Shown here: positions 46,227 through 55,345 of the stretch, in pieces
Numbering within the stretch: the stretch's first letter is position 1
Layout: the number at the start of each line of letters is the position of its first letter
Source of the DNA: Paludibacteraceae bacterium
Lineage (GTDB): Bacteria; Bacteroidota; Bacteroidia; Bacteroidales; Paludibacteraceae
Length of the DNA: 64,000 nt
Direction: 5' to 3'
NCBI GenBank assembly: GCA_024401435.1
Contig: JAKSLB010000002.1
Coordinates: 62,001 to 126,000, forward strand
Notes under the pieces: generated by a model
What the model was told of the DNA's origin: nothing
The model's input: only the letters and a program-made list of their open reading frames with translations
The model's database searches: none
Translations under genes and position numbers: made by a program

Positions 46227-48077
46227 CTATTTTTTCTTCTTGTTAGATTGTAATCCGCTTGGTCTTTGATTATCAATCTTTTTCTCTTTTATGTTCCAGT
46301 CTTCTTCCACACCCCAACCTGCTCTGACCTTTAGTGCCTTTGAGAAATAGTAAACCTGTTCAGGGAAACGATTGTTGTCATTGTCGCCTGTATCCCATTT
46401 GCCGTTGTTGTTACTATCTTCTATAAGTTTGACGAAATATGTACCGGGACTTATGTGAATAAATGAGATTTTCTTCTCGTTAGATTTGACTTCACGAATG
46501 ATTTCTTCTGAAGAATTGAGCAGTTGAACAATGATGTTTCCTGTGAAGTTGGAAATGTTTAATTTGATGTGCCCATATTCATCTTCAAACTTTTTGTTGA
46601 AGTTTAATTTGATCTTGTTGTTATGATTGCCATAATAATCAAATATTGCTGCGGAATCTATTTCTAATGTGTATTTTTCTCCTTGAATTATTTCTGCATC
46701 AATATAGAAAGCACGTTGGTTTTCCCTTCTCTGAATTTTGAAAGGTACAGAAATGTCGGAAGAGTCCTTTTTATAACTGAGGTGGAGCATCTCATCCTTT
46801 ATGATAGCCATAGGTTGATTCCACCATACAATAAGTGAATCATCAATCTCTATCGAACCGTTCTTGCTTAACATTTGAATCAGGTTGGTTCGTGGCTTTA
46901 CTTTTCCTCTTTTCTCATATTTCTTGCGGAGTAATTCTTCGTCATTCGCTTTCTTTTCTTCATCTTTTATGTACTTGGGTGTTAGATGAGCGATTAATGT
47001 GTCTGGGTGGTGAATTAAATTACCCGTAGAGTCTGTGATGAGATAGTCTGTTGCAATGGTTAATGAGTCTTTTTGATAAATAGTCGAGTCTGTAATCCAA
47101 TAAGTGATAGTGTCAGCCATTTTGTTCGTTTCAACGATGTACCAATCTTTGGATGCTGTAAAATTAACGGGTACTATTTTAGGAATTGAGTTTTCTATTT
47201 TTTGGAAATAGAGGGAAAATGCATGTCTGTCGTTTCGTACGATCTTTTTAAATTCTTGTAGCTTTACTTCCTTGTGAAATAGCCTTAAAATTACACTGTC
47301 AGGATAATATTTCACCTCTTTTTTTGCGATGATAGTGTCAATCGTAATTGAATCTTTGAAAATCGTGTCATACGTATAATTTGTTGTAACAGTAGGTATG
47401 GGTAAGGCCATCTCTTGTAGTGCGATTCCTTCTCCAGCCTGATCGTAATAATAGTTATTGTTTAAATCTTCCAATGCGTAGATTTTGTAATTTTTCCCAG
47501 CAACACCTTTGATATTGAATCTGCCGTCTTCACTGGTTTTCCCGATTCTTTCAAAAGGAGTTGAGGTGATCATTGTATCATTTTGAGTAGAGTAAATACC
47601 TACGTATACATTTTCTGCTGGTTTGAGATTTTCAGCGTTTAAGACGATGCCGGAAATGGTTAGGGTGTCCAGTTCGTTACCTGTTGAAAATGTATGACAG
47701 TAGTTTTTTACGGGATTGTTTTCAGTATAGTCTCCAATACAGTTTCTGAAATCTAAAGTGTATGTTGTATTAGGACGTAGTGAATCTTTTAGCTCCACGA
47801 TTATCTTTTTACCTAAAGCTTTAGCAATTGGTGATGATTTTTGAGGAGGTGAAACCACTAAATTTTGAGATGGATTGGTGATTTGTACGTATTCGTTGAA
47901 ATCAATCTCTATTCTTTTGACATTCACGTTCTTCTCATTAGGAGAGGGCGTGCTTTTTACGAATTTGGGTGATTCTGTGTCTTTTTTCCCTCCGGTTGGA
48001 CCTTGTGCCATATTGGCACATCCGCCAAGTAGTATGAGGAGAGAAGAAAAAAAGAAAATATGTTTTGAAAGATTCAT
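46227..48077 (-). CDS. Big_5 Ig-like domain lipoprotein
   Basis: The start is MNLSKHIFFFSSLLILLGGCANMA, a lipoprotein signal with acylated Cys; the frame extends 7 codons upstream. 616 residues. After the Cys a GPTGGKKDTESP linker leads into a bacterial Ig-like domain (Big_5: KFVKSTPSPNEKNVNVKRIEIDFNEYV...), then several beta-rich segments and a DSNNNGKWDTGDND calcium-like loop near the end. This widespread Bacteroidetes lipoprotein lacks a known function. It is the first gene of the run 48077-41306 and has a consensus promoter. Confidence 0.82.
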   Translation of the reverse strand: MNLSKHIFFFSSLLILLGGCANMAQGPTGGKKDTESPKFVKSTPSPNEKNVNVKRIEIDFNEYVQITNPSQNLVVSPPQKSSPIAKALGKKIIVELKDSLRPNTTYTLDFRNCIGDYTENNPVKNYCHTFSTGNELDTLTISGIVLNAENLKPAENVYVGIYSTQNDTMITSTPFERIGKTSEDGRFNIKGVAGKNYKIYALEDLNNNYYYDQAGEGIALQEMALPIPTVTTNYTYDTIFKDSITIDTIIAKKEVKYYPDSVILRLFHKEVKLQEFKKIVRNDRHAFSLYFQKIENSIPKIVPVNFTASKDWYIVETNKMADTITYWITDSTIYQKDSLTIATDYLITDSTGNLIHHPDTLIAHLTPKYIKDEEKKANDEELLRKKYEKRGKVKPRTNLIQMLSKNGSIEIDDSLIVWWNQPMAIIKDEMLHLSYKKDSSDISVPFKIQRRENQRAFYIDAEIIQGEKYTLEIDSAAIFDYYGNHNNKIKLNFNKKFEDEYGHIKLNISNFTGNIIVQLLNSSEEIIREVKSNEKKISFIHISPGTYFVKLIEDSNNNGKWDTGDNDNNRFPEQVYYFSKALKVRAGWGVEEDWNIKEKKIDNQRPSGLQSNKKKK

Positions 48078-48095
48078 ATTGACAATTTTATGATG

Positions 48096-48127
48096 CAAAA
48101 ATAATAAATAAAGTATAAGTGAGCAAA
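48096..48127 (-). promoter_or_regulatory. Promoter of the Big_5 lipoprotein-wbqC-radC run
   Basis: On the minus strand: TTTG, 20 bases, TATTTTTG, an exact match to the Bacteroidetes consensus. The -7 box ends 18 bases before the ATG. Confidence 0.72.
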
Positions 48128-48270
48128 TACGCAGTGGAATAACCTTTTGTATTGAGAAGTAATAAAAAAATGATAAAAAAAATGAAAAGCAGATAGGAAA
48201 GCAATTTTTATTTTGTACATTTACGGAATTTTATTTTCGAATGTGTATTCTATAATAATTAATAGGAAAA

Positions 48271-49089
48271 ATGAACAAAATCGTAAGTAAGGAGAACTTT
48301 TCCGAGAATGTTATAAAGTTAGAGATAGAGGCTCCTTTGATTGCAAAAGCACGCAAGGCAGGTCACTTTGTCATTGTTCGTGTGTGGGAGAAAGGAGAAC
48401 GTATACCTTTGACTATTGCAGGTTCAGACGAGAAGAAAGGAACCATTACATTGGTTGTGCAAAAGGTCGGTGTTACATCTACTAAGTTGTGTAATATGAA
48501 TGTTGGTGATGAAATCGCTGATGTTGTAGGACCATTAGGAAAAGCTACTCACATTGAGAAGTTTGGTACAGTTGTATGTGCAGGAGGTGGCGTTGGTGTT
48601 GCTCCATTGTTACCAATTGTTGAGGCGTTAAAGAAAGCAGGTAATCGTGTAATCACGGTATTGGCTGCTCGTACAAAGGATTTGATTATTATGGAAAGTC
48701 AAATGCGCCAATTCTCAGATGAGGTTATCATAATGACTGACGATGGTTCTTATGGTAAAAAAGGATTGGTCACAACTGGTGTGGAAGAGGTAATCAATCG
48801 TGAAAAAGTGGATTTGTGTGTGACAATTGGTCCTGCTATCATGATGAAGTTTGTCTCTTTGTTGACCAAAAAGTATGAATTGCCAACTGTAGCATCTTTG
48901 AATACAATCATGGTAGATGGTACGGGAATGTGCGGAGCTTGTCGTATTACGGTAGGTGGCAAAACAAAATTTGTTTGTGTTGATGGCCCTGAATTCGATG
49001 CTCATCAAGTTGATTTTGATGAGATGTTAATGCGTATGGGCGCATATAAAGAAGAAGAAAAGGCTGATCTATATAAAATCGGGAAATAA
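48271..49089 (+). CDS. nfnA: NfnA / SudB-like FAD- and [2Fe-2S]-containing NADH-binding subunit
   Basis: 272 residues of the dihydroorotate-dehydrogenase-electron-transfer (PyrK-like) type. There is an FAD domain (RIPLTIAG), an NAD-binding GGGVGVAPLLPIVEALK, and a C-terminal [2Fe-2S] segment with GTGMCGACR and FVCVDGPEFDAHQVDF. With the next gene it forms ferredoxin:NADP oxidoreductase (NfnAB), known to bifurcate electrons between NADH, NADPH and ferredoxin, or a sulfide dehydrogenase in some archaea. The 8-base gap to nfnB indicates one operon. Confidence 0.87.
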   Translation: MNKIVSKENFSENVIKLEIEAPLIAKARKAGHFVIVRVWEKGERIPLTIAGSDEKKGTITLVVQKVGVTSTKLCNMNVGDEIADVVGPLGKATHIEKFGTVVCAGGGVGVAPLLPIVEALKKAGNRVITVLAARTKDLIIMESQMRQFSDEVIIMTDDGSYGKKGLVTTGVEEVINREKVDLCVTIGPAIMMKFVSLLTKKYELPTVASLNTIMVDGTGMCGACRITVGGKTKFVCVDGPEFDAHQVDFDEMLMRMGAYKEEEKADLYKIGK

Positions 49090-49097
49090 TTAAGATT

Positions 49098-50546
49098 ATG
49101 GCAGAAGATAGAAATGAAGTTTGGCGTGATGAGTTACGCAAAACATTAAAAAATAAAGAAAGAACAGATATTCCAAGAGTTCGTATGAATGAACTAAATG
49201 CAAGCTATCGTGCGCATGTTAGGGAAGAAGTTAATCAGGGTTTGACGGAAGAACAGGCTTTGATGGAATCTAAGCGTTGCTTGGATTGTCCTAATCCTTC
49301 TTGTATGACAGGATGCCCAGTCTCCATTAACATTCCTGGCTTTATAAAAAATATAGAAAGAGGAAATTTCTTGGAAGCTGCAAAGGTTTTGAAGCAAACA
49401 AGTACGTTGCCAGCTGTTTGTGGACGTGTTTGCCCTCAAGAAAAGCAATGTGAATCTCAATGTATTTACAAACAAAAATTGGGTAAGGAAGCAGTTGCCA
49501 TTGGCTATTTGGAACGCTTTGCTGCTGATTTTGAAAGAGAAAGCGGTAAGATTTCAGTTCCTGAAATACCAGCTAAGAATGGTAAAAAGGTTGCTGTCGT
49601 TGGATCGGGACCTGCCGGATTGTCTTTCGCTGGTGATATGATTAAGAAAGGATATGAAGTGACCGTTTTTGAGGCTTTGCACGAAATTGGCGGTGTGCTT
49701 AAATATGGTATTCCAGAATTCCGTTTGCCAAATAGCATCGTAGATGTTGAAATCCAAAATCTTGCTAAGATGGGTGTGCAATTTGTGAAAGATTGTATCA
49801 TCGGTAAGACACTTTCAATGGATGATTTAAAAGCTCAAGGATTTGATGGCGTATTCGTGGCAAGTGGTGCTGGACTTCCTCGCTTCATGAATATTAAAGG
49901 CGAAAATTTGATTGGTATTTTGTCATCTAATGAATATTTAACCAGAGTAAATTTGATGGATGCTTCTAATGAGGAAAGTGATACACCAATTTACAAAGGA
50001 AAGAAAGTGGCAGTTGTCGGTGGCGGTAATACCGCTATGGATTCTGTTCGTACTGCGTTACGTTTGGGCGCAAGTCGTGCCATGATTATCTATCGTCGTT
50101 CTGAAGATGAAATGCCTGCTCGTTTGGAGGAGGTTAAACATGCAAAGGAAGAGGGCGTGGAATTCCTCACATTGCATAATCCAATCGAATATGTGGGAGA
50201 TGAAAAAGGTCGTGTATGTATGATGAAGGTACAAAAGATGGAGTTGGGTGAACCTGATGCTTCTGGTCGTCGTTCTCCGGTTCCTGTTGAAGGTGCTATT
50301 GAAGAGATTGAGGTGGACCAAGTAATTGTTAGTGTAGGTGTTTCTCCTAATCCATTGGTTCCAAATTCAGTGGATGGCTTAACAGTTAGCCCTAAGGGAA
50401 CAATTGTTGTCAATGAATCTATGCAATCATCTATACCTACTATTTTTGCTGGTGGTGATATTGTTCGTGGTGGAGCAACTGTTATTTTGGCTATGGGTGA
50501 TGGTCGTGCTGCTGCTAAAGCAATGGATGAATATCTTACGAAATAG
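49098..50546 (+). CDS. nfnB: NfnB / SudA-like NADPH-binding flavoprotein (glutamate-synthase small-subunit type)
   Basis: 482 residues. N-terminal [4Fe-4S] motifs CLDCPNPSCMTGCPV and VCGRVCPQEKQCESQC, an FAD motif VVGSGPAGLS, an NADPH motif VVGGGNTAMDSVRTALRLGA, and the C-terminal FAGGDIVRGGATVILAMGDGR. GltD has the same architecture, but the partner is nfnA, not gltB, so the NfnAB assignment is preferred. The complex would balance NADH, NADPH and ferredoxin pools during fermentation. Confidence 0.88.
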   Translation: MAEDRNEVWRDELRKTLKNKERTDIPRVRMNELNASYRAHVREEVNQGLTEEQALMESKRCLDCPNPSCMTGCPVSINIPGFIKNIERGNFLEAAKVLKQTSTLPAVCGRVCPQEKQCESQCIYKQKLGKEAVAIGYLERFAADFERESGKISVPEIPAKNGKKVAVVGSGPAGLSFAGDMIKKGYEVTVFEALHEIGGVLKYGIPEFRLPNSIVDVEIQNLAKMGVQFVKDCIIGKTLSMDDLKAQGFDGVFVASGAGLPRFMNIKGENLIGILSSNEYLTRVNLMDASNEESDTPIYKGKKVAVVGGGNTAMDSVRTALRLGASRAMIIYRRSEDEMPARLEEVKHAKEEGVEFLTLHNPIEYVGDEKGRVCMMKVQKMELGEPDASGRRSPVPVEGAIEEIEVDQVIVSVGVSPNPLVPNSVDGLTVSPKGTIVVNESMQSSIPTIFAGGDIVRGGATVILAMGDGRAAAKAMDEYLTK

Positions 50547-50570
50547 TTAAGTGATTTTGAAATCTATAAA

Positions 50571-50607
50571 AAGAAGAGACCAGGTTTAACTTGGTCTCTT
50601 CTTTATA
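50571..50607. terminator. Two-way terminator between nfnB and dnaB
   Basis: AAGAAGAGACCA pairs with TGGTCTCTTCTT; A-rich before, T-containing after. Confidence 0.85.
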
Positions 50608-50636
50608 TATAATATATAGGTGATTCGAAATAATAA

Positions 50637-52160
50637 TTAGAAAGGTAGCGGTGAGTTGTTTCCTTCTAATGGATCACTGTTGTGACTGCTGGAATAACTT
50701 GATTGTGTAGAATTAAAGTCTGATTCATTATTGAGTCTAGATCCACGAGTGCGAGGTGTGTCCAAGTCATCTTCCAAGTTTTGGAATCGAGCCAACTCTT
50801 TCTTGAAACTAAGTCTCACGTCACCTACAGCACCATTTCTGTGCTTTGCAATAATGATTTCTGCTATGCCTTCCAAACTCTCACCTGTCACTTTGTCTTC
50901 CGTTATTTTATAATATTCAGGGCGGTGAATGAATAATACCATATCGGCATCTTGCTCGATGGCTCCAGATTCACGGAGGTCGGCGAGTCCTGGACGTTTA
51001 TCTTCTGTCTTCTCAACACCACGATTCAACTGAGACAATGCTATGATTGGAATATCCAACTCTTTTGCTAATTGTTTTAGGGAACGAGAAATCATACTAA
51101 CCTCTTGCTCACGACTTCCGAATTTCATTCCACTGGCATTCATCAACTGAAGGTAGTCGATGATAATGATTTTAACGTTGTGATCCTTGACTAATCGCCT
51201 AGCTTTAGTGTTAAGTTCCATGACAGACAGACCAGCAGAATCGTCCAAGAAAATAGGCAGATTTTCAAGTGTGCGAGAACGCTGCATTAATTGTTCCCAT
51301 TCGTAACGTTCCAAATTTCCGTTTTTGATTTTTTCGGCAGGAATTTCACATGCATTAACGAGCAAACGGTTGACCAATTGAACGTTTGCCATTTCAAGGG
51401 AGAACACTGCGATAGGTACACCCATTTCTGCCATGTTTTTTGCCATAGATAAGACGAAAGCCGTTTTACCCATTGCGGGACGTGCAGCAATGATGACAAG
51501 GTCTGAACGTTGCCATCCAGAGGTGATTTTGTCCAATTTGTGGAATCCACTGGCAATACCGCTTAGTCCATCTGTCCTTTTGGCGGCATCTTCGATTCTT
51601 TTTATTGCTTCGCCGATGACTGGGTTAATGGCGACGAAGTCTTTTTTTAAACTGTTATTGGAAATTTTAAACAGTTCACTTTCAGCTTTTTGAACGATGT
51701 CGTCTACATCCGTTTTTTCGTCATAAGCTAATTTCTGAATATCGGTTGAGAAATTGATGAGCTGGCGAGCTAAAGCTTTTTGAGCTAATATTCTAGCATG
51801 ATATTCTATGTGAACAGAGGAAGATACACTTGCGGTTAGTTTTACGATTTGATATGAACCACCAACTTCCTCTAACTTCCCTTGCTGTTGAAGTTTGTTT
51901 TGAACTGTTAACATATCGATTGGCTCTTGCTTGACAGCCAATTCAGATATAGCCTCGAAGATAGTCTTGTTGGCTTCTTTGTAAAAACATTCGGGTTTGA
52001 GAATTTCACATACTGAACTATATGCGTCTTTTTCCAACATTAATGCTCCCAATACAGCATCCTCTAATTCAAGTGCTTGCGGTGGTAATTTGGCATAACT
52101 GGATTCTTTGTTTTTCCGAATTGGTCTTTGATGACTAAAGCTCGTTTCCTCATTCTCCAT
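50637..52160 (-). CDS. dnaB: Replicative DNA helicase
   Basis: 507 residues. The N-terminal primase-interacting domain (LPPQALELEDAVLGALMLEKDAY) is followed by a RecA-like domain with Walker A ARPAMGKTAF, Walker B-type VKIIIIDYLQLM, and AELRESGAIEQDADMV-like LADLRESGAIEQDAD. The C-terminal tail is Ser/Asn-rich and variable. Hexameric DnaB unwinds the replication fork. It is divergent from the RNR gene across a 442-bp region. Confidence 0.96.
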   Translation of the reverse strand: MENEETSFSHQRPIRKNKESSYAKLPPQALELEDAVLGALMLEKDAYSSVCEILKPECFYKEANKTIFEAISELAVKQEPIDMLTVQNKLQQQGKLEEVGGSYQIVKLTASVSSSVHIEYHARILAQKALARQLINFSTDIQKLAYDEKTDVDDIVQKAESELFKISNNSLKKDFVAINPVIGEAIKRIEDAAKRTDGLSGIASGFHKLDKITSGWQRSDLVIIAARPAMGKTAFVLSMAKNMAEMGVPIAVFSLEMANVQLVNRLLVNACEIPAEKIKNGNLERYEWEQLMQRSRTLENLPIFLDDSAGLSVMELNTKARRLVKDHNVKIIIIDYLQLMNASGMKFGSREQEVSMISRSLKQLAKELDIPIIALSQLNRGVEKTEDKRPGLADLRESGAIEQDADMVLFIHRPEYYKITEDKVTGESLEGIAEIIIAKHRNGAVGDVRLSFKKELARFQNLEDDLDTPRTRGSRLNNESDFNSTQSSYSSSHNSDPLEGNNSPLPF

Positions 52161-52602
52161 ATTAATATCATTTTTATCCTTTGCAAATTTAATGAATTAG
52201 ACCGAACCTCTGTTGTTTTGTGGCTTTTTGTTTTAAACGAGTTTTTAACACGGAAGAAAGTTGCTTGTAAAATTTAAGATTTTGAAAAAAATAGGTTGTA
52301 AAAATTTATTTAAAAATGAATCGTTGAGAAGTTAAGTTTGAAGTTTCTTGTTCAAAAAAATATTTTTTTTTGTGATTGTAAACTACAAAAAGTTTTCTGA
52401 AATGGAAAACTTTTAGTATTTGTTAATAACTTTATTTTGCTGATAATTAAATGATTATATATAAAAATGGGAAAACTTTTTAAAATTGTTAATAACTATT
52501 TGTGTGTTTTGTTTGGTATTTTTGAAAAGCAGAGTAATATTGCAATGCGAAAAAGATTAATCGCATATTAATTATCGGAATTAAGTAAACAAAAAAAATA
52601 TA
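52161..52602. promoter_or_regulatory. Divergent dnaB/RNR regulatory region with a 66-bp-spaced repeat
   Basis: Very AT-rich, no gene. GGAAAACTTTT...TTGTTAATAACT occurs at 52404-52431 and again at 52470-52497, exactly 66 bases apart. An inverted repeat AAAAGTTTTC/GAAAACTTTT (52388-52414) overlaps the first copy. A -7-like TATTTTTG lies at 52517-52524, about 80 bases before the RNR ATG. No cobalamin riboswitch or NrdR-box pair is seen. Confidence 0.5.
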
Positions 52603-55143
52603 ATGGAAGGTCAAGTGTATACTTACGAGGAGGCTTATAATGCTTCATTGATGTATTTCAATGGTGACGAGCTTGCTGCCCGAGTTTGGGTTAATAAGTA
52701 TGCGTTGAAAGACTCATTTGGTCATATCTATGAAAAGAATCCTGATGATATGCATTGGCGTCTTGCCAATGAGATTGCTAGAATTGAGGGGAAATATCCT
52801 AATTCTATGTCAGCATCAGAGTTGTTTGACTTATTCAAAAACTTTCGTTATTTAGTTCCTCAAGGAAGTCCGATGTCAGGTATTGGAAATAAATATCAAG
52901 TAGCTTCTTTGTCTAATTGTTTCGTTATCGGTTTTGATAAAAATGCCGATTCGTATGGAGCAATCATTAAGATGGATGAAGAACAAGTCCAATTGATGAA
53001 ACGTAGAGGTGGCGTGGGACATGATATTTCTGATATTCGACCAAAGGGGACACCAGTAAAAAATTCGGCGTTGACTTCAACGGGATTGGTTCCATTTATG
53101 GAGAGATATTCCAATTCTACTCGTGAGGTTGCACAAGATGGACGTCGTGGTGCATTGATGTTAAGTGTGTCTATTAAACATCCAGATTCGGAGGCATTCA
53201 TTGATGCTAAAATGACGGAAGGAAAAGTGACAGGAGCTAATGTTTCTGTTCGTATTGATGATGAATTCATGAAATGTGCTATTAATGGCACTCCATATAC
53301 ACAAAAATTCCCTATAGATTCAGACAATCCGCTTGTGAAGAAGGAAATATCAGCTTCCGATTTATGGAAGAAAATTATTCACAATGCATGGAAGTCTGCT
53401 GAACCGGGAATATTATTTTGGGATACAATAATTAGGGAGTCTGTCCCAGATTGTTATGCAGATCTTGGATTTAAGACTGTATCCACAAATCCATGTGGCG
53501 AAATTCCTTTGTGTCCATATGACAGTTGTAGATTGTTGGCTATCAATTTGTATTCTTATGTTAAGAATCCATTTGGCAGAGATGCAGAGTTTGATTTCAA
53601 CTTGTTGCGTATACATGTGCGTAAAGCACAAAGGGTGATGGATGATATCATTGACTTGGAATTGGAAATGATTGATCGTATTTTGAAAAAAATCGATTCT
53701 GATCCAGAGTCTGAAGAAATCAAACAAACAGAACGCCAATTGTGGGAGAAAATAAAGGAAAAAAGTGCAAGAGGACGTCGTACGGGTTTGGGTACAACAG
53801 CAGAAGGTGATATGCTTGCTGCAATGGGATTGACTTATGGAACTCCAGAGTCCATCTATTTCTCTGAGCAGGTTCATCAGATTATAGCTTTAGAAACATA
53901 TCGTTCGTCTGTTGAAATGGCTGAAGAACGTGGTGCTTTCTCTATGTATGATGCATCAAGAGAAGAGAATAATCCTTTTGTTAGTCGAATTAAAATGGCT
54001 GATTCTGCACTGTATGAGAGAATGATCAAGTCGGGTCGCCGTAATGTTGCATGCTTGACTATCGCGCCTACGGGTACGACTAGTTTGATGTGTCAGACAA
54101 CATCTGGAATCGAACCTGTCTTTATGCCAGTTTATAAAAGAAGAAGAAAAGTTAACCCGAATGATACAAATGTCCATGTGGATTATGTGGATGAAATGGG
54201 TGATTCTTTTGAAGAATACATCGTTTTCCATCATAAGTTTTTGACTTGGATGCAAGCTAAAGGCTATGATGTTAAGAAACAATATTCGCAAGCGGAGTTG
54301 GATAAATTGGTGATGGAATCTCCATACTACAAAGCAACAACTCAAGATGTCGATTGGTTGGCAAAAGTTCGAATGCAAGGAAGGATTCAAAAATGGGTCG
54401 ATCATTCAATCAGTGTTACTATTAATGTTCCAGAAACTGCAACGGAAGAGTTGGTCGGTCAGTTATACGAAGAGGCTTGGCGATGTGGTTGTAAGGGCGT
54501 TACAGTATATCGTGAAGGATCACGCTCTGGAGTGTTGGTCTCAACGAAAGAAGCGGAAAAGAAAAAGAACGATGACGAACCATCATTTTATGCGGAACCT
54601 CGTCCAAAAGAGTTGGATGCAGATGTTGTTCGTTTCCAAAACAATAAAGAGAAATGGATTGCCTTTGTAGGCTTGTTGAATGGTCGTCCATACGAAATAT
54701 TCACGGGATTGGCTGATGATGAGGATGGATTGTTAATCCCTAAAACTGTTGAAAACGGGAAAATTATACGAAGCTTTGATGAAGAAACTGGCAAAAGCAG
54801 ATATGATTTCCAATATTCAAACAGAAGAGGATATAAAACAACTATTGAAGGTTTGTCCTATAAATTTAATCCAGAATATTGGAATTATGCAAAGTTGATT
54901 TCTGGTGTACTTCGTTATGGCATGCCATTAGATCAAGTTGTAAAATTGGTTAGTGGTTTGCAATTAAATAGCGAAACAATTAACAATTGGAAAAATGGCG
55001 TGGAAAGAGCTTTGAAGAAGTACATTCCAAATGGAACTGAAGCAAAGGGTCTTATTTGTGAAAAATGTGGTCAAAAGACAATTCGCTATCAGGAGGGATG
55101 TTTGATATGCACCAATTGTGGATTCTCTAAATGTGGAGGCTAA
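52603..55143 (+). CDS. nrdJ: Adenosylcobalamin-dependent (class II) ribonucleotide reductase
   Basis: 846 residues. Conserved reductase blocks are SLSNCFVIGFD, RRGGVGHDISDIRPKG, VSTNPCGEIPLCPYDSCRLLAINL and IAPTGTTSLMCQTTSGIEPVF. The C-terminal tail has a zinc-ribbon-like CEKCGQKTIRYQEGCLICTNCGFSKCGG that likely supplies redox cysteines. Class II enzymes use B12 and need no oxygen, which suits an anaerobe. Length fits the ~850-residue NrdJ form. Monocistronic with a terminator. Confidence 0.92.
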   Translation: MEGQVYTYEEAYNASLMYFNGDELAARVWVNKYALKDSFGHIYEKNPDDMHWRLANEIARIEGKYPNSMSASELFDLFKNFRYLVPQGSPMSGIGNKYQVASLSNCFVIGFDKNADSYGAIIKMDEEQVQLMKRRGGVGHDISDIRPKGTPVKNSALTSTGLVPFMERYSNSTREVAQDGRRGALMLSVSIKHPDSEAFIDAKMTEGKVTGANVSVRIDDEFMKCAINGTPYTQKFPIDSDNPLVKKEISASDLWKKIIHNAWKSAEPGILFWDTIIRESVPDCYADLGFKTVSTNPCGEIPLCPYDSCRLLAINLYSYVKNPFGRDAEFDFNLLRIHVRKAQRVMDDIIDLELEMIDRILKKIDSDPESEEIKQTERQLWEKIKEKSARGRRTGLGTTAEGDMLAAMGLTYGTPESIYFSEQVHQIIALETYRSSVEMAEERGAFSMYDASREENNPFVSRIKMADSALYERMIKSGRRNVACLTIAPTGTTSLMCQTTSGIEPVFMPVYKRRRKVNPNDTNVHVDYVDEMGDSFEEYIVFHHKFLTWMQAKGYDVKKQYSQAELDKLVMESPYYKATTQDVDWLAKVRMQGRIQKWVDHSISVTINVPETATEELVGQLYEEAWRCGCKGVTVYREGSRSGVLVSTKEAEKKKNDDEPSFYAEPRPKELDADVVRFQNNKEKWIAFVGLLNGRPYEIFTGLADDEDGLLIPKTVENGKIIRSFDEETGKSRYDFQYSNRRGYKTTIEGLSYKFNPEYWNYAKLISGVLRYGMPLDQVVKLVSGLQLNSETINNWKNGVERALKKYIPNGTEAKGLICEKCGQKTIRYQEGCLICTNCGFSKCGG

Positions 55144-55251
55144 ATTTGAAAATATATAAGAATTAAAAAGATAAAAAAATAAAAGGTTTAGATTATGAGT
55201 TTTATGCAATACTTTGTTTCATAATTAATATGTTTTTTTGATTTGCAGTGT

Positions 55252-55289
55252 GAAGGTCTCCGGTGTGATGCCGCAGGCCTTCTTTTTTT
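55252..55289 (+). terminator. Terminator downstream of the RNR gene
   Basis: GAAGGTCT pairs with AGGCCTTC (one G-U), with inner CGG/CCG, followed by T7. A nine-codon open frame (ATG at 55195) lies between the RNR stop and this hairpin. Confidence 0.8.
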
Positions 55290-55345
55290 GTGATATGGAT
55301 TGCAAAGAAAACCTTTTTTATGTATCAAACCAAATTTTATTGGAT

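Noticed and set aside
49098..50546. Glutamate synthase small subunit (gltD)
   Set aside because: No large subunit is adjacent and the preceding gene is the NfnA-type partner.
52388..52500. Chromosomal origin of replication next to dnaB
   Set aside because: Only two TGTTAATAAC motifs are present and dnaA/dnaN are not nearby; too few boxes for an origin call.
52161..52602. Cobalamin riboswitch upstream of the B12-dependent RNR
   Set aside because: No B12-box-like GCCACTG or other conserved core is visible; the region is simple AT-rich sequence with short repeats.
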